Shown: positions 46,430 through 55,169, counted from the stretch's first letter. The stretch is 64,000 nucleotides of DNA from Deltaproteobacteria bacterium UBA5205 (GCA_002412715.1 DHVP01000041.1:593-64592); one strand, 5' to 3'. Notes: generated by a model from the sequence alone, not told the origin. Program-made: numbers and translations.

Positions 46430-46923
46430 GCGCTCTTCTTCCCGGGTAACGATATCAAAGGTCTGTCTTTAATAGTCTCTTTCTGTATCTTCTTCTGAAG
46501 TTCGATGATGCCCTTCAGGAGGGCCTCCGGCCGCGGAGGACACCCGGGGATGTACACATCCACGGGGATTATCTGGTCAACGCCCTGCACCACGCTGTAA
46601 GATTTAAAGATGCCACCCGAAGACGCACAGGCGCCGTACGCTATGACCCATTTGGGGTTCGGCATCTGTTCGTAGATCCTCCGTACAATGGGCGCCATTT
46701 TCTTTGTCAGCGTTCCTGCCACTATCATGAGGTCCGACTGCCGTGGCGACGGACGGAAAACCTCGGCGCCGAATCGGGCGATATCGTATTCTGCCGAACT
46801 TGCCACCATCATCTCAAGGGCACAGCAGGCAAGACCGAATGTGACAGGGAAGAGGGAATTTTTCCGGGACCAATTTACGATCCAGTCGAGGGACGTTACC
46901 AATACGTTTTTTTCTACTCCCAT
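46426..46923 (-). CDS. nuoB: NADH-quinone oxidoreductase-type subunit B
   Basis: A 165-residue subunit carrying cluster N2, the last iron-sulfur centre before quinone. The tandem cysteines C33-C34 (GLACCALEMM) and the later YGACASSGG and PGCPPRPEAL cysteines form the site. A much longer frame continues upstream to 47142 inside nuoA, but the ATG at 46923 gives the family N-terminus. That start overlaps the end of nuoA by 10 bases. Confidence 0.95.
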   Translation of the reverse strand: MGVEKNVLVTSLDWIVNWSRKNSLFPVTFGLACCALEMMVASSAEYDIARFGAEVFRPSPRQSDLMIVAGTLTKKMAPIVRRIYEQMPNPKWVIAYGACASSGGIFKSYSVVQGVDQIIPVDVYIPGCPPRPEALLKGIIELQKKIQKETIKDRPLISLPGKKSA

Positions 46924-47267
46924 TCCAACGCACCTTTTTTCCAGATGTAGATGTATCCTATAAAGAGTATGAACACGAAGACCAGCATCTCTATGAACCC
47001 GAAAAGCCCCAGGCGGCGGGAAATGACGGCCCAGGGATAGAGGAAGATAATTTCGATGTCGAAGACGAGGAAGAGCATGGCCACGATATAATACCGAATG
47101 GTCATCATCCTGCGAGTGGGGCCGATTGTGGTCATGCCGCATTCATAGGGTGCAAGTTTTGCTTTGCTTTTGGTCCTGTGCCCAAGAAAGTGCGAAGCAC
47201 CGATTATGACAGCCGCGATAATCCCGGCAAGGCACATCATGACAAAGATTGCTACGTACTCGAGCAT
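46914..47267 (-). CDS. nuoA: NADH-quinone oxidoreductase-type subunit A
   Basis: A 117-residue membrane subunit with three helices. The conserved loop YECGMTTIGPTRR and FDIEIIFLYPWAV are present. It is the first gene of the 13-gene nuo operon, with GAGGA eight bases before the ATG and a promoter about 95 bp upstream. Confidence 0.95.
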   Translation of the reverse strand: MLEYVAIFVMMCLAGIIAAVIIGASHFLGHRTKSKAKLAPYECGMTTIGPTRRMMTIRYYIVAMLFLVFDIEIIFLYPWAVISRRLGLFGFIEMLVFVFILFIGYIYIWKKGALEWE

Positions 47268-47340
47268 GTCTCAGATCCTCTTTGAAGTATGATGCAATAA
47301 AACTTAAAGGCAGAATATGAAACTATTCGGTCACACTTTG

Positions 47341-47391
47341 TTCACAATTTCACAATGCGCAAACTTTACTTAATTGTGAAAGATTTGTCAA
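47341..47391 (-). promoter_or_regulatory. nuo operon promoter with TTCACAAT/ATTGTGAA operator
   Basis: On the minus strand TTGACA (47391-47386) and TAAAGT (47368-47363) are 17 bp apart. ATTGTGAAA (plus strand 47373-47381) lies in the spacer. TTTCACAAT (47348-47356) lies just past the -10, its perfect reverse complement, with 16 bp between them. A further TTCACAAT (47341-47348) is tandem to the second. Sites spanning the -10 and the predicted start region near 47356 suggest a repressor. Confidence 0.7.
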
Positions 47392-47505
47392 TCATAAAAG
47401 TTGATTTATTTGCTTTTTCTTTCGGGAGCTAACTGTCTCCCGCCAGAAAGCTTGTTATCAATTATGGGTAATAATATTAAGATGTTGCAAAGTGATGCGC
47501 CGGAT

Positions 47506-48558
47506 CTATTGGACGGCGATATAATCGTAAGTTTTCATTTTCTTTATGAAAATATCTCTCTTTTCCACCGGGACACAGATGTGGTAGAGACCTTTCGGAA
47601 GCTTGTATTTTCTGAGATGGAGGTTGTTGATCCTGAATGTCCTGTATGGCAGATCCATCGCCCTTGCGAGTATGTACGAAGGAAACTCCCGGCTCGCCTC
47701 AATGGTCACCTCAGACAGGACGGTGGGCCGGTAAAGGTCCTTGTCGTCAATCCTTATCCCGTACCGTTCCCGGTTGGAGATGATCTCCTTCAGTGCAAGG
47801 ACCCTGAAGACGTAACGCTCCGTCTCTTCGGGCAGGTACATGTCAAAAAAATCCCGGGTAGCCTGGTTCTCGATCACCTCTCGTACGCGCCCCGGACCCG
47901 CATTATAAGCGGACATGGCAAGAAACCAGTCATTAAATTCGCCGTTAAGTCTTTTCAAATGCGTCAGTGCCGAACGGGTGGCTTTTTTCATATTGAACCG
48001 CTCGTCGATATGTTCGTTGACGAGAAGTCCTTCGCGTTTGCCCGTTTCCTTTATGAACTGCCACATTCCCGCCGCACTGGCCCGCGAGACGGCCCTGGGA
48101 TTGAGGTAGCTTTCGGTAACGGCAAGATAGATGAGGTCCGAAGGCACAGCCATGCGCTGAACTTCCTCGGCCATCATGGGCAGGTACTTGTAGTAACGTT
48201 TGATGACAATCGTGACCAATCCTTTGTTTTCCAGCAGCTGAAACAATTCGCGCTCAAAACGTTCCCGGACATCGCCCCTGTAAATGGGAATCTTTTTGTC
48301 GCAGAGCATCAGATTGTCCGGTAATGCGTCGAGATTAAAAAGATCGGCTTGCCGCTGTAGTCTCATGACGTCTTTTTCAAGGTCCCCCAACCGTTTTTCT
48401 ACCGGTGTGCCGTTCTTTCTGGAAACGCCCTGGGCAGACAGGGCCGGTGTGTCAAGAATCAAAGCCGCCAGGATAAAACAGTGCAGCAGGGAAACGGACA
48501 CAAAAAGACGTACCGCACATCCCATGGCGGGCCGGGATTTCATCCGCCGGTGTTTCAC
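47506..48558 (-). CDS. Lytic transglycosylase (SLT/MltD-like)
   Basis: A 350-residue exported peptidoglycan lytic transglycosylase. There is a signal peptide (hydrophobic core about 14-37), a short coiled segment, and a GH23 catalytic domain with catalytic Glu149 in LAVTESYLNPRA, then AAGMWQFIKETGKREGL and SAYNAGPGRVREV. No LysM repeats are seen at the C-terminus, unlike E. coli MltD. The start is GTG, four bases overlapping the stop of the coiled-coil gene (GTGA) and preceded by GAGGGAT. The 105 bases after its stop contain a hairpin (47419-47450) without a T-run on this strand. Confidence 0.88.
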   Translation of the reverse strand: MKHRRMKSRPAMGCAVRLFVSVSLLHCFILAALILDTPALSAQGVSRKNGTPVEKRLGDLEKDVMRLQRQADLFNLDALPDNLMLCDKKIPIYRGDVRERFERELFQLLENKGLVTIVIKRYYKYLPMMAEEVQRMAVPSDLIYLAVTESYLNPRAVSRASAAGMWQFIKETGKREGLLVNEHIDERFNMKKATRSALTHLKRLNGEFNDWFLAMSAYNAGPGRVREVIENQATRDFFDMYLPEETERYVFRVLALKEIISNRERYGIRIDDKDLYRPTVLSEVTIEASREFPSYILARAMDLPYRTFRINNLHLRKYKLPKGLYHICVPVEKRDIFIKKMKTYDYIAVQ

Positions 48559-48779
48559 GACTCATCCCTCACCATTTTCGTCAGGATACTGATCCTGTTT
48601 CCCATACGCTCGATCATTCGTTTCATTTCCACCTGGATAGCGGCGAGATTATCATATTTCTTTTTATAGATCGCCTCGAACTCCCTCTTCCAGTGGTCTA
48701 CGATCTCGATCTCCTTCTTGTTCGCCTCGATGTCAAATTTTTTCCGGAGTTCCCGCATCATTTTCTCGTTAATCTCCAT
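48555..48779 (-). CDS. Small coiled-coil protein, hypothetical
   Basis: A 74-residue, highly charged, probably all-helical protein (heptad-like pattern through EIVDHWKREFEAIYKKKYDN). No family was recognised. GGAGAGGG lies just before the ATG. Its start overlaps the end of dedA by 11 bases and its stop overlaps the transglycosylase start, so all three are translationally coupled. Confidence 0.7.
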   Translation of the reverse strand: MEINEKMMRELRKKFDIEANKKEIEIVDHWKREFEAIYKKKYDNLAAIQVEMKRMIERMGNRISILTKMVRDES

Positions 48780-49341
48780 AGGTCTCCCTCTCCTTCTTGT
48801 TTACGATATACCGGTACAAAAGGATAAACAGCACAACGAGACTGAGGACCACCGGCACGATTATAGTTTCGTACTTCTTGATATCGTCGAGAAAGACAAA
48901 AACGACGCTGCCGAAGAGATATCCGACAAGTCCCACAAGTATGCTCCAGCAGACCGAATTGAGTACGCTGAACATCAGGAACCTGCCCACCTTCATGTTT
49001 GTGCACCCGAGGAGAATCAGGACCACGGCCCTGATGCCGACAAGGAACCGAATGATGAATATGATGAAATTCCCGTAGCGTTTGATCACCTTGTTGGCGA
49101 GCGGTACCTTGTTTCTGATAAACTCGAAGCGATCGGTGATGGATCTTCCGAAAGACCTCCCTATGGCGAAAAAAGTGCAATCTCCCGCCAGCGTTCCCGC
49201 GAAGGCATAGAACATGACCATCAGAATATTCATGTATCCCAGTCTGGAGAAGATCCCGCCTAAAAGGACCGTTGTCTCTCCTTCGAGGAATGTACCGACG
49301 AATATCCCGATGTAACCATATTTTGCAATGTATGCTTCCAT
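48769..49341 (-). CDS. DedA family membrane protein
   Basis: A 190-residue SNARE-associated/DedA-family protein with about five hydrophobic segments. The family includes undecaprenyl-phosphate and phospholipid flippases. The N-terminus YIAKYGYIGIFVGTFLEGET with its acidic residues is typical, as is FIIRFLVGIRAVV with the conserved Arg. No ribosome-binding site precedes the ATG. A strong AAGGAGG lies about 75 nt upstream, before an out-of-frame ATG. It leads a dedA, coiled-coil, transglycosylase run. Confidence 0.87.
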   Translation of the reverse strand: MEAYIAKYGYIGIFVGTFLEGETTVLLGGIFSRLGYMNILMVMFYAFAGTLAGDCTFFAIGRSFGRSITDRFEFIRNKVPLANKVIKRYGNFIIFIIRFLVGIRAVVLILLGCTNMKVGRFLMFSVLNSVCWSILVGLVGYLFGSVVFVFLDDIKKYETIIVPVVLSLVVLFILLYRYIVNKKERETYGD

Positions 49342-49427
49342 TGTCTGAACGATCCGTTGCCCCGATGCTTGTTGCGATTCCCCACCGGACTGATCGAGGG
49401 TGTCATGTCCTCCTTTTGGTCTTTCAT

Positions 49428-49455
49428 TCTATATAGATTATGGTCGAATGGTCAA
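49428..49455 (-). promoter_or_regulatory. dedA promoter
   Basis: On the minus strand TTGACC (49455-49450) and TATAGA (49433-49428) are 16 bp apart. The predicted leader to the dedA start is about 80 nt and contains AAGGAGG followed by an ATG at 49403. Confidence 0.6.
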
Positions 49456-49514
49456 CGACATTTCGCTATGTGCACTCTGCCGCTGATGTGCCGCACGCTT
49501 CCAAGGGCCCCGGC

Positions 49515-50225
49515 TCAGGGATTTTTCGCTTTCTGCTTTTCAACCATTTTCACGAGAAGTATACCTATTTCGTAAAAGACATACATCGGTACAGCGAGGA
49601 GCCCAAGGTTGTACACATCCGGCGTGGGTGTAATGAGCGCCGAAGCGACAACAATGCCTAAAATGGCGTAGCGCCTCGTCTTGACAAGCATATTTGCCTT
49701 GACGATACCCAGCTTACCGAGCGCCAGCAAGATCAGCGGCACCTCGAAGGTAACTCCAAAGGCGAAGATCATGGCCGTCGAGAAAAGAAGATAACGCTCA
49801 ACTGATATCATCGCCTTGAGGGCCGGGCTCTCGTAACCGGCCACCAGGAAACTGACACCCGACGGAAGCACTATCTTGAAACAGAACAGGCTGCCTCCAT
49901 AAAAGAGAAGTATGGCCGCAAAGACCAGGAGATAACCGTAGATGGGCTTGATTTTATAAAGGCTTTTCATTTCATGCCAGGCGAGATATATAATGACCGG
50001 GAGAGCAAAGAAGATACCTGCAAATAGGGCAAGCTGGACGGTAGCGAGAAAAACCTCCTGGATGGTCAGATAATAGACCTTTATTCCCGTCGCTTTCACC
50101 AGGACGAGAAGCATCTCTTTTGAATAGATGAAACTCGCTATCCCGGCCGCCACTATGAAGGCCAGGGATTTGAGGATAACTTTCCTGACGCCCGTCAGGG
50201 CGGCTATTATCTTTTCCCGTTCCAT
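49515..50225 (-). CDS. tatC: Sec-independent protein translocase TatC
   Basis: A 236-residue membrane protein with six predicted helices, the receptor of the twin-arginine system that exports folded proteins. The C-terminal TatC region is clear: ASALITPTPDVYNLGLLAVP and MYVFYEIGILL. Early residues (QEVFLATVQLALFAGIFFAL) correspond to the usual SPxEAF region but are diverged. No tatA or tatB lies next to it. It overlaps the DUF502 gene by 19 bases. Confidence 0.85.
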   Translation of the reverse strand: MEREKIIAALTGVRKVILKSLAFIVAAGIASFIYSKEMLLVLVKATGIKVYYLTIQEVFLATVQLALFAGIFFALPVIIYLAWHEMKSLYKIKPIYGYLLVFAAILLFYGGSLFCFKIVLPSGVSFLVAGYESPALKAMISVERYLLFSTAMIFAFGVTFEVPLILLALGKLGIVKANMLVKTRRYAILGIVVASALITPTPDVYNLGLLAVPMYVFYEIGILLVKMVEKQKAKNP

Positions 50226-50821
50226 AAGATTCCGCTTCGGGAGGTCCCCAGGGAAATAACGTACTTCAGCGCATCATCGGTCGGCATGTCAAGGAAAACA
50301 AGGTCGTCCTCCCTGACCAGTATGATATATCCCGATGTAGGGTTGGGCGTCGTCGGTACAAAGACGGAACAATGCCGCAGCCCCTTTATTTCCACCCTGT
50401 TCGTGACAAGCCCGATCGCATACCTGCCCTGAAATGGAAACTCAAGGAGGACAACCTCCTTGAAGGACTTGATCTTGTCCGAAGAGAATGCCTCGGTCAT
50501 GTCCTTGACCGACCCGTAGATGCTCTTGACGATGGGGATCCTCCGCACTATTTGCTCCCCGCGCGAAAATACCGTCTTTCCAAAATAGTTCGAAACAAAA
50601 AGGCCGGTGAGATATGTGATGACGGCAAAGATTATGCACGCCATTCCGGTAATATAGACCTCGCGCTGAAATACCTGGAAGAAGATGTTTCTGAGCGCCG
50701 GCCCGATGAAGTTCTCGATAAAGGAAACGATGAGATAGGCAATATATACGGTGACAATGAGAGGAATCAGCACCAGAAGCCCGGTTATGAACTTCTTCTT
50801 CACATGATTTGCCATGCCCAT
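50207..50821 (-). CDS. DUF502 family membrane protein
   Basis: A 204-residue protein with two N-terminal membrane helices (about 11-32 and 56-78) and a soluble C-terminal part. The family signature is present: RRIPIVKSIYGSVKDM, VFVPTTPNPTSGYIILVRE and a following acidic LDMPTDDALKYVISLG. The function is unknown. It is coupled to tatC by overlap. Confidence 0.85.
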   Translation of the reverse strand: MGMANHVKKKFITGLLVLIPLIVTVYIAYLIVSFIENFIGPALRNIFFQVFQREVYITGMACIIFAVITYLTGLFVSNYFGKTVFSRGEQIVRRIPIVKSIYGSVKDMTEAFSSDKIKSFKEVVLLEFPFQGRYAIGLVTNRVEIKGLRHCSVFVPTTPNPTSGYIILVREDDLVFLDMPTDDALKYVISLGTSRSGILWNGKR

Positions 50822-50880
50822 GGTTCGAAATACTATAATCGAAAAGGGGCAATGTCAATGAAAAGGGCGGGGGCCGGAAA

Positions 50881-52845
50881 TCAGGCTTTCCCCCTGCTCT
50901 TCAGGAATTCACTTAATTTCTCCGCGGAAAAGACCGGTTCAAAGCAGGTTGTACCGGTGCAGGGAATGATGAGGTTTTCGCCGGCATCGCCGTACACAAC
51001 ACATGAATAGGGATGATAGGAGAAAATGGCGGCATCCGCAATCGGTGATCCTGCTGCGGCGCGGACATCAAGCTTGACCATCCGGTAAAAGGCGTCGAGG
51101 GCGCAGAAGAAATAACCTCCATGAATCGCCATAAAGGACGCATCCGATAAAAAAACCTTCAGGGAATTCTCAGCGTACCCGAGATACCTGTCGTCACCGG
51201 ACATCGCCGCAAGCTTGAGGAGCACGATTATCGAAAGGGCGTTGGCGGATGGCCTCGGTATGTCCTCGATGCCTTTGAGACGCAGTCCTATGACTTCTTC
51301 CTGAGTGTCGAAAAATCCGGCTCCGGCAGTGTCCCAAAACCGTTCTATGCACCTGTCCATGAGGCTTCCCGCCTCGGCAAGACAGGTCCTATCCCCCGTT
51401 GCCTCGTAAACAGCCAGGAGGGCATCGCCGAAATAGACATAATCTTCGAGGAGGGCCTTCACACCTTCCGAGTGATGGAGTTCTCCGTCATGGAGGTTCA
51501 CATCGCGGATCCTCTTCACGCCCGCAACGGCCCTCTCGAGTACCGTCCTGTCACCGGTTGCCCTGTAGGCCCTGCAATAGGCCGATATCATCATCCCGTT
51601 CAGGGAGGTGTAAAGAGCTGTGTCGATGAAAGGTTTCTGTCTCTTTTGGCGCTCGGCCAGAAGTTTTTCTTTTCCGGCCGCTATAGTTTCAGAAACCTTC
51701 GCCGCGTCCATACCTGTTTTCGCGGCTGTTTCCTCAATCGTTTCACAGACGGATAATACGACCTTATTCGGATTGTGATGCACAGCGTTGCGAGGATTGA
51801 AAAGGTGGGCCGACAGCAGGCGGTACTCGTCATCGCTCAAGACCCGCCTGAGATCTTCCCGGGTCCAGGTGAAATACCCCCCTTCGTCATCGGGCGTCAC
51901 ATCGGCATCCATGCTTGCATAGAAACCGCCGAGGGGATCGGAAAGTTCCTTGTTGACAAAGGTGATGATGCCCCGAGCCACGTCCATCAGCCGGGAATCG
52001 CCGAAAATACTGTAGGCGTCGCAATAGTTCCTGAGGAGCCAGGCATTGTCGTCGGCCATCTTTTCGAAATGAGGCACACGCCATGCGTCATCCGTCGAAT
52101 AACGATGAAAACCGCCGCCTATCTGATCGTGAAAACCACCTCTGGACATGGCGGTCAAGGTCTTCTCCAGCATGAAAGCGAGGTTTTTGTCTCCGCCGAA
52201 GAAATACCTTCCCAGGAGAAATTCCATGGCGCCCGACATGGGGAATTTCGGGGCGGTGCCGAATCCGCCATGCACTTTGTCTATGGAGGCCAGCATCTTT
52301 TCGGCGGCCTCATCAATCGCCGCAGCCGACAGAGATCTTGGTGACGTTCCGTCTTGTTTGATGGCATCAAGGAAAAGCGTGCCCTGCTCTTCTATTTCAC
52401 TTCTCTTTTCTTTGTAATACCGACTCATCGCCAGAAGGACCGTCCCAAAAGCGGGCATACCGCGACTGTCAACGGGCGGGAAATATGTACCTCCAAAAAA
52501 TGGCTTCCTATCGGGTGTCAAAAAGACGGACAGCGGCCATCCTCCCCCCTGCCCCATGGCGGCCACGGCGTTCTGGTAACGGCGGTCGATGTCGGGCCGC
52601 TCGTCGCGATCGAGCTTAATGGATATGAAATGCTCGTTGAGGATCGCCGCCACCTCGTCATCCTCAAAACTCTCTTTTGCCATGACGTGACACCAGTGAC
52701 ACCAGATGGCACCGGAGCTCAGGAAGACCGGCTTGTTTTCCCGCGCTGCCTTATCGAATGCCTCGTCCGACCAGGGATGCCAGTCTATCTTCTGATTCGC
52801 GGCATGCTTAAGGTATGCCGACTTTTCCTGTCCCAGCCTGTTCAT
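50881..52845 (-). CDS. DUF255 thioredoxin-fold protein (YyaL/SPATA20 family)
   Basis: A 654-residue cytoplasmic protein. An N-terminal thioredoxin-like domain holds WCHWCHVMAKESFED near residue 48 (CxxC present) and GGWPLSVFLTPDRKPF. A long C-terminal part resembles the six-hairpin glycosidase fold (HFEKMADDNAWLLRNYCDAY, SLNGMMISAYCRAY). The biochemical role of the family is not settled. The start at 52845 follows GAGGGAGGG; a frame to 52860 is less likely. It is followed 59 bp on by the DUF502 gene. Confidence 0.87.
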   Translation of the reverse strand: MNRLGQEKSAYLKHAANQKIDWHPWSDEAFDKAARENKPVFLSSGAIWCHWCHVMAKESFEDDEVAAILNEHFISIKLDRDERPDIDRRYQNAVAAMGQGGGWPLSVFLTPDRKPFFGGTYFPPVDSRGMPAFGTVLLAMSRYYKEKRSEIEEQGTLFLDAIKQDGTSPRSLSAAAIDEAAEKMLASIDKVHGGFGTAPKFPMSGAMEFLLGRYFFGGDKNLAFMLEKTLTAMSRGGFHDQIGGGFHRYSTDDAWRVPHFEKMADDNAWLLRNYCDAYSIFGDSRLMDVARGIITFVNKELSDPLGGFYASMDADVTPDDEGGYFTWTREDLRRVLSDDEYRLLSAHLFNPRNAVHHNPNKVVLSVCETIEETAAKTGMDAAKVSETIAAGKEKLLAERQKRQKPFIDTALYTSLNGMMISAYCRAYRATGDRTVLERAVAGVKRIRDVNLHDGELHHSEGVKALLEDYVYFGDALLAVYEATGDRTCLAEAGSLMDRCIERFWDTAGAGFFDTQEEVIGLRLKGIEDIPRPSANALSIIVLLKLAAMSGDDRYLGYAENSLKVFLSDASFMAIHGGYFFCALDAFYRMVKLDVRAAAGSPIADAAIFSYHPYSCVVYGDAGENLIIPCTGTTCFEPVFSAEKLSEFLKSRGKA

Positions 52846-52887
52846 TCTGCCCTCCCTCATTAAACGGCTCAGGTGCCGCGATCAAGT

Positions 52888-52916
52888 AATATCAGCATGA
52901 AACCCCATGGTGTCAA
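52888..52916 (-). promoter_or_regulatory. Promoter of the DUF255 gene
   Basis: On the minus strand TTGACA (52916-52911) and GATATT (52893-52888) are 17 bp apart, about 45 bp before the start. The rest of the 310-bp gap up to 53155 holds a short hairpin at the ahbD stop (53138-53159) and nothing else recognised. Confidence 0.55.
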
Positions 52917-53155
52917 CGACACGCTCAGGCATCGTGCGGCCGGAGTCTTTCAGATAGTTCCGGACCTTCTCCATCCTTGCCTGTGCGTTTTTCGCAAGAC
53001 ATAACGGACCAATAATAACCGGAGATAGGAAGTCAGGTCACGCAATCCGGCAGGTTTCTCATAGCGTATTTCAGGTTCTGCGTCAGATAGACGGCCTGCG
53101 GGTATCCTCTATTGACCGGATATCCGATGGACGCCCGGTAGCCGGATGGCGGCGG

Positions 53156-54169
53156 CTACTCCTCTTGCCTGTAAGAACACAGCGGTTCTTCTTCGAGATA
53201 GCTCCCGGTCGATTCAAAGGCGCGGGCACGGCAACCGCCGCAAATGCTGATATAACGGCATCCTCCGCATTTGCCCCGATAGGATTGAAGGTCACGGAGG
53301 CGGCGGAAAACGTCTGAATCTTCCCAGACCTTTTTCACACCATCTTTCCGCACGTCACCCGAATCTGCTTCCAGGTAACCGCAGGGCTGGGCCATGCCGC
53401 GGTGGGAGATGAACATGAAGCTCTTTCCCGCGAGGCATCCCGCGCTTTTCGGAGTATCGCCGCCCTCTTTGACGATACGGTAATAGTGAGGAGCGCAGGT
53501 CACCTTCATTTCCAGTTCGCTCATCCTTTCAATGTCATGGAGCCGGTGCAGCACATCCTCATATTCCTTCGCCGAAAGCTCCTTCCCTTTGAGACCGGTG
53601 CCTCTGCCTACGGGCACCAGGAGAAAGACATGCCAGGCCACAGCGCCAAGAAACATCGTCAATCTATAAATATCCTCCAGGTCCCCGACATTGAGGGTTG
53701 TCACCGTCGTGTTTATCTGAAACGCCAGATCGGTCTCCCTCAGTATCCGGGAGGCCCGGATCACGGCGTCGAAGGAGCCATCCACACCACGGAAGCTGTC
53801 ATGACCCTGTCTGTCTTTTCCGTCCAGGCTCAGGCTCACCCGCCTGATGCCCGAGGACTTAAGCTTTTGCGCCGCCAGCGGATCGAGGAGGGTGCCGTTG
53901 AGGGCAATTACCATCCTGAGGCCCTTTCTGTTGCCATACTCGATGATGTCGAAAATATCGGGCCTCATCAGCGGTTCGCCACCCGTCACAATGACCGTGG
54001 GCTCCGAAAAGGAGATGATGTCATCGATAATCCTTCTGCATTCTTCCGTGGAAAGCTCCCCTTCGTGGGGGCCCGAAGCGGCAGATGCGCGGCAGTGGAT
54101 GCACGCGAGATTGCAGTTCCGCGTCACTTCCCAGGCGATCATTCTCAGAGGGTATGTTCTTTCGCCCAT
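53156..54169 (-). CDS. ahbD: Heme synthase AhbD (radical SAM, Fe-coproporphyrin decarboxylation)
   Basis: A 337-residue radical SAM/SPASM protein. The SAM-cluster cysteines are C19, C23 and C26 (CNLACIHC), and a C-terminal cluster region has CGGCRYISICGGCRAR and a final Cys. In the siroheme-dependent pathway AhbD converts iron-coproporphyrin III to heme. The RMIAWEVTRNCNLACIHCRA start is characteristic of AhbD. It overlaps hemB by 25 bases, and AhbC lies two genes upstream, which supports the assignment over other SPASM peptidyl-modifying enzymes. Confidence 0.83.
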   Translation of the reverse strand: MGERTYPLRMIAWEVTRNCNLACIHCRASAASGPHEGELSTEECRRIIDDIISFSEPTVIVTGGEPLMRPDIFDIIEYGNRKGLRMVIALNGTLLDPLAAQKLKSSGIRRVSLSLDGKDRQGHDSFRGVDGSFDAVIRASRILRETDLAFQINTTVTTLNVGDLEDIYRLTMFLGAVAWHVFLLVPVGRGTGLKGKELSAKEYEDVLHRLHDIERMSELEMKVTCAPHYYRIVKEGGDTPKSAGCLAGKSFMFISHRGMAQPCGYLEADSGDVRKDGVKKVWEDSDVFRRLRDLQSYRGKCGGCRYISICGGCRARAFESTGSYLEEEPLCSYRQEE

Positions 54170-55131
54170 GTACCGATCTCTTTTGCGAAATAGGTGATGA
54201 CAATATCCGCCCCGGCGCGCCGAATGCTTGTTGTCGATTCTATGACGGCCCGTTTGAGGTCAAGCCAGCCCTTTTCGACAGCGAGTTTTATCATCGTATA
54301 TTCGCCGCTTACGCTGTATGCCGCAAGGGGCATATTGAATTCCGTTCTGGCCTGTTTCAGAACATCGAGGTAAAAAAGCGCCGGTTTCACCATGATTATG
54401 TCCGCTCCCTCTTCGATATCCAGGGCGATCTCCCTCATGGCCTCGCGTCCGTTGGGCGGGTCCATCTGGTAAGACCTGCGGTCGCCGAACTGTGGCGCCG
54501 ACTCGGCTGCCTCCCGAAAAGGGCCGTACAGGCAGGATGCATACTTGGCTGCATAGGCCATGACGGGGACGTTGTAATCACCGTGGAGGTCGAGTATCTC
54601 CCTGATGGCACGAACCCTGCCGTCCATCATGTCCGAGGGGGCAACCATGTCGGCACCGGCCATGACGTGACTAAGCGCGCTCTTCGCCAGGAGTTTCAAC
54701 GTTTCGTCATTATCGACGTAGCCGTCCCTGACGATGCCGCAGTGTCCATGGTCCGTATACTCGCACATGCAAACATCGGTAATGACCAGGATATCATCTC
54801 CGAAGCGGCTCCTGATGGCTCGCACCGCCTGCTGGACCACGCCGTTCCTGTCGTAGGCTCCGCTCCCCGTGGCGTCCTTTTTTTCGGGGATTCCGAAGAG
54901 GAGTATGGCCGGTACACCCGCCCCGAGCACATTGTCGACCTCCCCGAGGACCCCGTCGACGGAGAACTGGCTTATGCCCGGCATGGCATCGATGGGCACC
55001 TCACGTTCGTTCATTTCCTTGACGAATACCGGATAAATGAGACAGTCCGCCGAAATGGATGTTTCGCGCATCATGCCTCTCAACTTTTCGTTCTGCCTCA
55101 GCCTTCTCGGCCGATAAGTCGGATAACGCAT
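54145..55131 (-). CDS. hemB: Delta-aminolevulinic acid dehydratase (porphobilinogen synthase)
   Basis: A 328-residue enzyme that joins two 5-aminolevulinate molecules into porphobilinogen, the common step of all tetrapyrrole routes. Zinc ligands C121, C123 and C131 are present (DVCMCEYTDHGHC), as are the Schiff-base lysine regions MAYAAKYASCLYGPFRE and IIMVKPALFYLD. The ATG at 55131 has AAGGAGG four bases upstream. A longer frame to 55347 lacks family similarity. It lies between the two radical SAM heme genes. Confidence 0.96.
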   Translation of the reverse strand: MRYPTYRPRRLRQNEKLRGMMRETSISADCLIYPVFVKEMNEREVPIDAMPGISQFSVDGVLGEVDNVLGAGVPAILLFGIPEKKDATGSGAYDRNGVVQQAVRAIRSRFGDDILVITDVCMCEYTDHGHCGIVRDGYVDNDETLKLLAKSALSHVMAGADMVAPSDMMDGRVRAIREILDLHGDYNVPVMAYAAKYASCLYGPFREAAESAPQFGDRRSYQMDPPNGREAMREIALDIEEGADIIMVKPALFYLDVLKQARTEFNMPLAAYSVSGEYTMIKLAVEKGWLDLKRAVIESTTSIRRAGADIVITYFAKEIGTWAKEHTL

Positions 55132-55169
55132 GGAACCTCCTTGATCAAAAGTGCCAGGCAGTGAAAACG

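Noticed and set aside
46924..47142. N-terminal extension of nuoB through nuoA
   Set aside because: The extra 73 residues are a shifted reading of nuoA; the ATG at 46923 gives the family start.
47419..47450. Terminator after the lytic transglycosylase
   Set aside because: A CTTTCGGGAG/CTCCCG stem exists, but on the minus strand it is followed by A residues, not a T-run, so it is only a hairpin.
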